This document shows positions 1 to 4,590 of a stretch of 11,744 nt of DNA, piece after piece. Below the pieces are notes generated by a model that worked only from the letters and a program-made list of their open reading frames with translations, made no database searches and had not been told where the DNA came from. Made by a program: the position numbers and the translations under genes. Within the stretch, counting starts at the first letter, position 1. Every line of letters starts with the position of its first letter. Source of the DNA: Oscillospiraceae bacterium (GTDB lineage: Bacteria > Bacillota_A > Clostridia > Oscillospirales > Oscillospiraceae); NCBI GenBank assembly GCA_017939025.1, contig JAGBAI010000062.1, positions 1-11,744 of the forward strand, in the 5' to 3' direction.

Positions 1-135
1 TTGGTATGAGAAACTTCAATAATTTCAGAAAGAGAATCCTCTTCTGTAATACATAAAAATCGTGCCGGAGCTGCCGCTCCGACACGATCCTTAGATGTTT
101 CATTTTGGCTCTACCCCAACTATTGACATAGAACC
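1..135 (-). mobile_element. Possible end of an insertion sequence (ISL3-like), body off the left edge
   Basis: Read on the minus strand from 135, the sequence begins GGTTCTATGTCAATAGTTG and continues to GGGTAGAGCC at 107. This resembles the GGYTCT-type terminal repeats that I associate with ISL3-family elements. The stretch 107-135 is itself a weak inverted repeat (GGCTCTA / TAGAACC). Inside it, a hairpin with a T-run (61-86) could block outside-in transcription. A minus-strand frame is open from 110 to the left edge but has no ATG/GTG/TTG start. No transposase is visible. The family name rests on memory of terminal repeats, so this is a tentative call. Confidence 0.28.
61..86 (-). terminator. 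Hairpin with T-run on the minus strand
   Basis: An 11-bp stem (61-71 with 76-86, one G-U type mismatch) closes a 4-nt loop. On the minus strand it is followed by ATTTTTATG, giving a typical intrinsic terminator. It lies within the putative IS end. It could also act as a second terminator for the DUF975 gene. Confidence 0.5.
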
Positions 136-138
136 TAT

Positions 139-170
139 AAAAATGCGAGCCAATTTTGGCTCGCATTTTT
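139..170 (-). terminator. Intrinsic terminator after the DUF975 gene
   Basis: A stem of up to 14 bp (139-152 with 157-170; core ATGCGAGCCA / TGGCTCGCAT) closes a 4-nt loop. On the minus strand it is followed by a T-rich tail (ATTTTTATAGG). It sits about 20 nt past the DUF975 stop codon. The plus-strand side also carries a T-run, so it may work in both directions. Confidence 0.75.
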
Positions 171-190
171 TGCGGTGATATCGTAAAAAA

Positions 191-1192
191 TTACATTTGA
201 AAAATATTTCCTAATACAACGCCCTCGTTTTTAGGCTCTTCCGGCTTGACGCTGTCATAGACCAGGGCGTAGCTGACTTCCACCCGGCTGCGCAGGAAGT
301 AATAGATGCTGAACAGTACCGCGAAATAGGCACCCAGGAAAACAAAGTACCAGATATCGCCATTTCCCGGCAGCGTCACACCCAGCAGGGAAAGGATCAC
401 ATCACCATAGCATACCACCTGAGCGATCAGCAGCGCCAGATAGTACCACCACATGCTCAAGTCCAGCTTCAGCAGCGCCAAACGGTTGCCGCGCATGATC
501 TGCTTGCTCATATGCAGAGCGGCCAGGGCACCTATGCCGGGCTTGTCTACAATAATATAATTGGTCATCCGGTAGGTGTAGAACAGGGGAAGGGCTGACA
601 GTGCAAAAATAACACCGCAGAACAGGTAAGCCGGCCATACCGCCTGGGTAAACTGGGCATAGGCAGCATCATCCAAAACCGGTGTGCCGCCGCTGAGGAT
701 GCTCATTTCCGTCAGATAAGGGGTCAGAATCTCTACCGCCGGATCGGACAGGGGAGAGAGCATAAACAGCATGATTCCTAAGTATACGCTCATAAACAGA
801 GCGCCCATATACATGAAGATCTGGAACAGTCCTGCCCGCAGCAGCAGCCAGAACCGGTCAAAGCCCAGCTTCAGTGTTTTTTCACTGACATACTGTCCCC
901 GGGCCACGCGCATCATGGCGGCAAGCAGGCCGACCTCGACGCACAGCGTCACCAGAGATATAGCAGTGGGCAGCAGGGATTGAATAGAAGAGAGCATAGT
1001 CTTTCTGCCCATGTTGCTTAAGCCCCCAAGACCCTCCATTTGCAGTCCCAGCAGATAGCTGGTGATGGTTCCCAGGGCCGACAAACCCAGAGTCACGGCG
1101 GCATAGATGAGCAGGATCCGCCGTATGGAAGGATGCCCCTCCAGCCGCTGGGCAGCAAAGCTTTTTATTTCACGTCTGTTGCGGATGTTCAT
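191..1192 (-). CDS. DUF975 family integral membrane protein
   Basis: A 333-residue membrane protein of the DUF975 (PF06161-type) family, whose biochemical role is unknown. The N-terminus NRREIKSFAAQRL matches the family's usual opening. Hydrophobic segments are visible at about 24-48, 72-95, 118-146, 185-208, 245-270 and 280-300. The family hallmark is the stretch YRMTNYIIVDKPGIGALAAL followed by HMSKQIMRGN and LKLDLS (residues 206-246), where members typically have a Y-x-[LI]-x-D-x-P-x2-[GS]-x2-A-L-x2-S-x2-[LM]-x-G pattern. The ATG at 1190-1192 has GGAG (1200-1203) seven bases upstream on the minus strand. The gene is single, divergent from the XRE regulator and followed by its own terminator. 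A promoter lies at 1311-1339, giving a leader of about 110 nt with a strong inverted repeat. Family assignment is fairly secure; no function should be read into it. Confidence 0.85.
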   Translation of the reverse strand: MNIRNRREIKSFAAQRLEGHPSIRRILLIYAAVTLGLSALGTITSYLLGLQMEGLGGLSNMGRKTMLSSIQSLLPTAISLVTLCVEVGLLAAMMRVARGQYVSEKTLKLGFDRFWLLLRAGLFQIFMYMGALFMSVYLGIMLFMLSPLSDPAVEILTPYLTEMSILSGGTPVLDDAAYAQFTQAVWPAYLFCGVIFALSALPLFYTYRMTNYIIVDKPGIGALAALHMSKQIMRGNRLALLKLDLSMWWYYLALLIAQVVCYGDVILSLLGVTLPGNGDIWYFVFLGAYFAVLFSIYYFLRSRVEVSYALVYDSVKPEEPKNEGVVLGNIFQM

Positions 1193-1226
1193 ACTGTTTC
1201 TCCGTTCTCACTTAGTACGTAAATTG

Positions 1227-1293
1227 CAGTTTGGCGGGCTGATCTAACAGACCCTCCCCTACAGCAGCGTTGATGAAACTGCCTGCCAAACTG
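1227..1293 (-). repeat. Inverted repeat in the leader of the DUF975 gene
   Basis: CAGTTTGGCGGG (1227-1238) and CCTGCCAAACTG (1282-1293) are reverse complements with one mismatch, spaced 43 nt apart. Both arms lie between the predicted start of the minus-strand transcript (~1304) and the start codon. They could fold as a leader stem or serve as a protein-binding pair. I do not recognise a known riboswitch in it. Confidence 0.5.
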
Positions 1294-1310
1294 TGATCTG
1301 TCTTTCTACA

Positions 1311-1339
1311 GTTATAAACCAAATCCCACGAAATAGCAA
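1311..1339 (-). promoter_or_regulatory. Sigma-A type promoter for the DUF975 gene
   Basis: On the minus strand, TTGCTA (1339-1334) and TATAAC (1316-1311) are separated by 17 bp. Transcription would start near 1304, leaving a leader of roughly 110 nt. Confidence 0.6.
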
Positions 1340-1348
1340 ATGAATTTT

Positions 1349-1386
1349 TTGTAACAGTAGAAAATGGCTTGCGTATGTGTTACAAT
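1349..1386 (+). promoter_or_regulatory. Extended -10 promoter inside a perfect inverted repeat (likely operator) of the XRE gene
   Basis: TTGTAACA (1349-1356) and TGTTACAA (1378-1385) form a perfect 8-bp inverted repeat with a 21-bp gap. The right arm overlaps an extended -10, TGTTACAAT (1378-1386). The left arm sits just upstream of where a -35 would fall. This layout suits a dimeric repressor, and autoregulation by the XRE protein encoded 34 nt downstream is the natural guess. An alternative promoter is TTGCGT (1369) with CATAAT (1394), but its 19-bp spacing is poor. Confidence 0.5.
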
Positions 1387-1419
1387 AGGTAGACATAATC
1401 CGGAAAGAGAGGGAATGCC

Positions 1420-2223
1420 ATGGAATTGGGGGAAAAGCTGCGTGCTGCCCGGTTGGAAGCGGGGCTATCTCAGCGGCAGCTGTGCGGAGAGGAAATAACC
1501 CGAAATATGCTGTCTCAAATTGAACATGGCACGGCGATGCCCTCTATGAAGACACTGCAATATCTGGCCTCCCGGCTGGGGAAAAGCGTCAGTTACTTCC
1601 TGGAAGAGGGAGCTGTGATTTCTCCTAACCAGCAGGTGATGGACGCGGCACGGCAGCACTATGACAAAGGCGAATTTTCAGAAGCGGCGGAAGCGTTATC
1701 AGAGTACCGGAGCCCGGATCCGGTCTATGACCGGGAACAGCAGCTGTTACAGGCACTGCTTTTTCTGAAACTGGCAGAACGGGCCGTTGCACAGAAACGG
1801 AATATTTATGCCCGGGAGCTGCTGGGACAGGTACAACTGGAGGGCTGCTACTGTGCGGAAGCTCTGCAGCGGCAGCGTCTGCTGCTATGGGGCAAAACAG
1901 GCGGGGATGATGTTGTGCGGCTATTGCCGAACCTGGATGAGGAACTGGAGCTTCGGGCGAAAGCGGCTTTCGGGAATGGGGATCTGGAACGGGCAGTCCG
2001 GCTGCTGGACGCGGTGGAGGATCAGTCCGGACCGGAATGGAATCTTCTCCGGGGCCAGATTCTGCTGGCCCAAACCCGATACCGGGAGGCTGCCCAGTGC
2101 CTTCACCGGGCAGAGGCGGCATACCCGAAGGAAGCCTATTTCCGGCTGGAGCATTGCTACCGGGAGCTGGAAGATTACAAACGGGCTTACGAATATGCCT
2201 GCAGGCAGAAGAGCGGAAAGTGA
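1420..2223 (+). CDS. XRE-family transcriptional regulator with TPR-like C-terminal region
   Basis: A 267-residue cytoplasmic DNA-binding regulator. Residues 1-64 form a Cro/C1-type helix-turn-helix, with the recognition region LSQRQLCGEEITRNMLSQIE and the usual ending SVSYFLEEG. From about residue 75 the protein is an alpha-helical array rich in A/L/E with TPR-like spacing (for example EFSEAAEAL, LERAVRLLD, RYREAAQCLHRAEAAYP, DYKRAYEYA). This HTH-plus-TPR design is shared with RNPP-type peptide-sensing regulators and with many Clostridia regulators of unknown ligand. Whether this one senses a peptide cannot be told. The ATG at 1420 follows an AGAGAGGGA ribosome site. An inverted repeat over its promoter suggests autoregulation. 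It is read in the same direction as the SpoIIQ-like gene, but a terminator hairpin separates the two. Confidence 0.85.
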   Translation: MELGEKLRAARLEAGLSQRQLCGEEITRNMLSQIEHGTAMPSMKTLQYLASRLGKSVSYFLEEGAVISPNQQVMDAARQHYDKGEFSEAAEALSEYRSPDPVYDREQQLLQALLFLKLAERAVAQKRNIYARELLGQVQLEGCYCAEALQRQRLLLWGKTGGDDVVRLLPNLDEELELRAKAAFGNGDLERAVRLLDAVEDQSGPEWNLLRGQILLAQTRYREAAQCLHRAEAAYPKEAYFRLEHCYRELEDYKRAYEYACRQKSGK

Positions 2224-2248
2224 GCGGAATGAAAATTTTCCGGTGTTT

Positions 2249-2278
2249 GTTTAGTTTCCTCCGAAGCTGGCTATAATC
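2249..2278 (+). promoter_or_regulatory. Sigma-F-like forespore promoter for the SpoIIQ-like gene
   Basis: GTTTA (2249-2253), a 15-bp spacer, and GGCTATAATC (2269-2278) match the B. subtilis sigma-F consensus as I recall it (GYWTA, 15 bp, GGNNANANT). The less conserved positions are not all met. SpoIIQ is a classic sigma-F target, so promoter and gene identity support each other. The TATAAT alone could also be read by sigma-A, though no good -35 is spaced correctly. The start site would be near 2284-2285, almost on top of the Shine-Dalgarno sequence, which leaves a very short leader. Confidence 0.5.
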
Positions 2279-2297
2279 AGCTTCGGAGGTGCTTTTT
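2258..2297 (+). terminator. Terminator of the XRE gene that also contains the next gene's ribosome binding site
   Basis: A perfect 12-bp stem, CCTCCGAAGCTG (2258-2269) with CAGCTTCGGAGG (2278-2289), closes an 8-nt loop and is followed by TGCTTTTT (T-run 2293-2297). It ends transcripts from the XRE gene. Any read-through RNA would have GGAGG (2285-2289) paired in the stem. The start codon of the next gene is at 2298, directly after the T-run. Confidence 0.75.
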
Positions 2298-2981
2298 ATG
2301 AGCGATAACAAACGAAACCGCAGCGGTAAGGGCTATTACATAGCCCTGATCCTGTGCGCTGCGGCAATCTGGATCACTGGCTATGTATTTTTCAAAAACA
2401 CCGAACCGGCTCAGCAGATCTCCCTGGAGGAGACCTATGAGGATGTGCTGGTAGGGACGCTGATGACGGAGGATGTGGCGGTCATTGCCACAGAGCCGCA
2501 GACCCAGCCAACGGTGCCGTCGTCTGTGAAGGAGACCACTGTCCCGGCGCCTACCCAGAAAAAGACGATGAAGACCGTTTCTCCTGTTTCGGGTGCGGAG
2601 ATCACCGGCTATTCCATGGAGGCCCTCAGTTATAACCAGACCACCCGGGACTGGCGTGTCCACAACGGCATCGATCTGGCGGCAGAAGCTGGGGCTCAGG
2701 TGGTAGCCGCTGCGGATGGAGAGGTCTATTCCGTCAGCGAGGATGAAGCACTGGGGTATACAGTGGTCATCCGGCATGACGATGGATATACCACCCGGTA
2801 TTCCTCTCTGGCAGAGGAGATCCCGGTGAAAGCCGGGGATCAGGTTGCTGCCGGTCAGGTGATCGGCTGTGCCGCGGATTCTGCCATTACGGAAAGTGCC
2901 CTGGGCAGCCATGTGCACTTCTGCGTGACCCGGCACGATGTGCCTATGGATCCGGCAGAATTCCTGGCCCTGGGAGAATAA
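2298..2981 (+). CDS. spoIIQ: Membrane-anchored M23 (LytM) peptidase, SpoIIQ-like
   Basis: A 227-residue protein with one N-terminal membrane segment (about 13-32), a T/P/E-rich linker (about 34-92) and a C-terminal M23 domain (about 95-227). The zinc-site residues of active M23 enzymes are present: H122 and D126 in HNGIDLA, and H205/H207 in GSHVHF. The stretch GYSMEALSYNQTTRDWRVHN resembles clostridial SpoIIQ, where the Y-S-x2-x-L-x-Y and DWR-x-H-x-G-x-D pattern recurs. In spore formers SpoIIQ sits in the forespore membrane and pairs with SpoIIIAH across the intermembrane space during engulfment. B. subtilis SpoIIQ has lost a metal ligand, whereas clostridial ones tend to keep it, as here. 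I chose ATG 2298 because GGAGG lies seven bases upstream; an in-frame GTG at 2289 lies within that ribosome site. The sigma-F-like promoter supports the name. A generic LytM endopeptidase remains possible. Confidence 0.72.
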   Translation: MSDNKRNRSGKGYYIALILCAAAIWITGYVFFKNTEPAQQISLEETYEDVLVGTLMTEDVAVIATEPQTQPTVPSSVKETTVPAPTQKKTMKTVSPVSGAEITGYSMEALSYNQTTRDWRVHNGIDLAAEAGAQVVAAADGEVYSVSEDEALGYTVVIRHDDGYTTRYSSLAEEIPVKAGDQVAAGQVIGCAADSAITESALGSHVHFCVTRHDVPMDPAEFLALGE

Positions 2982-2985
2982 GTGT

Positions 2986-3013
2986 CAAAGCCGCCGGGTT
3001 CCCGGCGGCTTTG
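2986..3013 (+). terminator. GC-rich hairpin after the SpoIIQ-like gene
   Basis: CAAAGCCGCCGG and CCGGCGGCTTTG pair over 12 bp around a 4-nt loop, five bases after the stop codon. The T-run after it is weak (GATTGTTG). It is also the outermost hairpin of the large palindrome 2986-3431. Confidence 0.6.
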
Positions 3014-3405
3014 GATTGTTGATATAGTATACATTTCTGTAACCATCAATGCAGTAATGTACTTTTCTTGGTCGCCAAGAAAAGTACCAAAAGAAGGCGA
3101 CTTAAGGAGGCGCTTCGAAAAGGCGCCCTCCTTAAGAATCCTCCCGCCGCAACGCCGGCCAGCGTCCAAAAATGTCCCGATTTTTGAACGCTTAATGCTC
3201 AAAAGCTTACAGTTTTTTCACGTTAGCCACCGGAAAATCGGAACATTTTCCGGTGGCGGCTGGCGATGCGGCGGGGGTTTCCAAAGGGGGCGCTTTTTCG
3301 TAGCGCCCCTTTGGCTGACTTCTTTGGTTACTTTCTTATTCAGCGACAAGAAAGTAACATTACCGCACCTTCGATTACAATAAAGTATACTATTTTGACA
3401 GGCAG

Positions 3406-3431
3406 GAAGCCGCCGGGTTTCCGGCGGCTTC
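3406..3431. terminator. GC-rich hairpin after the lipoprotein gene
   Basis: GAAGCCGCCGG (3406-3416) and CCGGCGGCTTC (3421-3431) form a perfect 11-bp stem with loop GTTT, ten bases beyond the minus-strand stop codon. The T-rich side (TTCTTT) is on the plus strand, so as a minus-strand terminator it is atypical. It mirrors the hairpin at 2986-3013. Confidence 0.5.
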
Positions 3432-3440
3432 TTTCGCTGG

Positions 3441-4241
3441 TTATTGTATTTTTCCGAATTCCAGCTGAACGCCGAACAGATCAAACAGGATGCCGCTGTC
3501 GCTGCCGTAATCATAATAGCAGCCTTCGGACATCCAGACACCGCAGCTGTCGGTGGCCAGAGCAATGGTCAGTGTTTCGCCGTTGGCGGTTTCCAGATCC
3601 AGCAGGGCGCCGAAAGGGCAGCCGGTGCCGCCGAGAGAAAATTGTCCCGCAGTCAATATCTGTTCAAGCCGGGCCAAAGCGGAGGAATCAGTCAGAGGGA
3701 TCTCCCTTTCTCCGGAGCGCAGGGTGGCGGAAGAGAGACTGCGCAGCTGTTCCGGGGTTACGGCATCCTTCCAGCCTGCCTCCCGGGCGGCGGCTTGGCA
3801 CAGGGCGTACAGGGGCGCGGCGTCCTCAGCTTTCACCCGGCCCAGAGGCCAGACCAGCTCGCCGGAATCCACAAAGCTCCAGATTTCGCCCTTGTATTCC
3901 ACATCCAGACCGACGGTTTTGTCCCTTTTGATCCACCATTCGTCAGAATAGACGGCAGCAGTAGCCTGCTCAAAAGCAGCCACAGCCGCCTCCTGATCCG
4001 GAAGGGCCACATGGCACCAGGCAGCCGTTTCGGTGGGCATAAAGCTGACAAAGATGGTTTCCGACTCCGGCAGTTCCGGGGCGGTCTCCGTTGGATGCTC
4101 CGTCGGGGTGGTCTGCGGTGATGTTGTGGAGAGGATCGCTGCTTCTGTTGCAGGCGTGGTGGCGGGTTCCGGCGTTTTTCCGCAACCGGAGAGACTTAGA
4201 AGGAACACTGCTGTCAGCAGCGCAGTGATTTTTCTGATCAT
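3441..4241 (-). CDS. Putative lipoprotein of unknown function
   Basis: A 266-residue secreted lipoprotein; I do not recognise its family. Residues 1-20 are a lipoprotein signal (MIRK, then a hydrophobic core, then lipobox LSGC with C20 as the lipidation site). A T/P/E-rich flexible linker runs to about residue 60. The rest is a globular region of about 200 residues with several Trp and Cys and a C-terminal segment YYDYGSDSGILFDLFGV. It should sit on the outer face of the cell membrane. The frame is open upstream to 4406, but a sigma-A promoter at 4280-4308 places the transcript start near 4273. The ATG at 4239-4241 is then the first start with a usable leader, and it gives a textbook signal peptide. 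The AAGGAAAGCAAGGG stretch upstream is a modest ribosome site. It is divergent from the EF-G-like gene and convergent with the SpoIIQ-like gene. Confidence 0.75.
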   Translation of the reverse strand: MIRKITALLTAVFLLSLSGCGKTPEPATTPATEAAILSTTSPQTTPTEHPTETAPELPESETIFVSFMPTETAAWCHVALPDQEAAVAAFEQATAAVYSDEWWIKRDKTVGLDVEYKGEIWSFVDSGELVWPLGRVKAEDAAPLYALCQAAAREAGWKDAVTPEQLRSLSSATLRSGEREIPLTDSSALARLEQILTAGQFSLGGTGCPFGALLDLETANGETLTIALATDSCGVWMSEGCYYDYGSDSGILFDLFGVQLEFGKIQ

Positions 4242-4279
4242 AAGCAGGGCCCTTGCTTTCCTTATCATAATATACATAT

Positions 4280-4308
4280 ATAATAGCATAGCCTTTCGTT
4301 CATTGCAA
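4280..4308 (-). promoter_or_regulatory. Sigma-A promoter for the lipoprotein gene
   Basis: On the minus strand, TTGCAA (4308-4303) and TATTAT (4285-4280) are exactly 17 bp apart. The predicted start near 4273 rules out the longer upstream reading of the gene and supports the ATG at 4241. Confidence 0.7.
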
Positions 4309-4484
4309 TTGGGCAGGCGGGAAGATCCGTGGTATTTTACGGTTCCTTTTTCGATTTTTCTTTTGCCATTCCTGATACTTATGCACATCGCTGTAGAATT
4401 GACCAAATCTTTGTGTGTTCTGCACGGAAAAACAACTGTCCGTCAGCCATTTTACACAATTTTGCAGTTTGACGAAAATAAACA

Positions 4485-4513
4485 TTGCATAAAGCCCTGG
4501 ATTCGTGTATAAT
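4485..4513 (+). promoter_or_regulatory. Sigma-A promoter for the EF-G-like gene
   Basis: TTGCAT (4485-4490) and a perfect TATAAT (4508-4513) are separated by 17 bp. Transcription would start near 4520, about 70 nt before the start codon. Confidence 0.8.
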
Positions 4514-4590
4514 GTTGCTATTGCGGTGCGCTGCACCCCTACTGTAAATGCGTGGAAGGCCGACCCCCTTCCCGAAAGGAGTCTGAACAT

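Larger units (their letters stand above)
2986..3431. repeat. Large imperfect palindrome: two diverged copies of a multi-hairpin repeat, head to head
   Basis: The left half (2986 to ~3205) and the reverse complement of the right half (3431 back to ~3206) align along nearly their full length. Matching blocks are the GCCGCCGG hairpins (2990, 3409), ATAGTATAC/GTATACTAT (3024-3032, 3385-3393), GTAATGT before the next hairpin, GTACTTTTCTTGG/CCAAGAAAAGTAC (3059-3087) against GTTACTTTCTT/AAGAAAGTAAC (3327-3358), and AAGGAG/CTCCTT with GCGC (3101-3136) against CCAAAGGGG/CCCCTTTGG (3281-3314). Further matches are CCCGCCGCAACGCC (~3144) against the GGCGATGCGGCGGGG block, and ATGTCCCGATTTT against AAAATCGGAACAT. 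The centre is the AAGCTT at 3203-3208. It fills the whole gap between two convergent genes. Open frames across it are not credible proteins. Confidence 0.8.
4242..4590. other. Divergent intergenic region between the lipoprotein and EF-G-like genes
   Basis: This 349-nt gap has no credible gene. It holds the two outward promoters listed separately and a short EF-G leader (about 4520-4590). That leader has two small self-complementary stretches, GGTGC/GCACC near 4530 and GGAAGG/CCTTCC near 4554-4574. Between 4309 and 4480 I see nothing beyond AT-rich sequence. Confidence 0.6.

Noticed and set aside
2982..3383. Plus-strand frame of 133 codons after the SpoIIQ-like gene, and the minus-strand frames over the same region
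   Set aside because: They translate the large palindrome. No ribosome site precedes them and their sequence mirrors the inverted repeat.
4242..4406. Long N-terminal extension of the lipoprotein gene
   Set aside because: The promoter at 4280-4308 lies inside it, and only the ATG at 4241 gives a proper lipoprotein signal peptide at the N-terminus.
4552..4590. Upstream in-frame start for the EF-G-like gene
   Set aside because: The extra 13 codons include the AAAGGAG ribosome site of the ATG at 4591, and homologues begin near that ATG.
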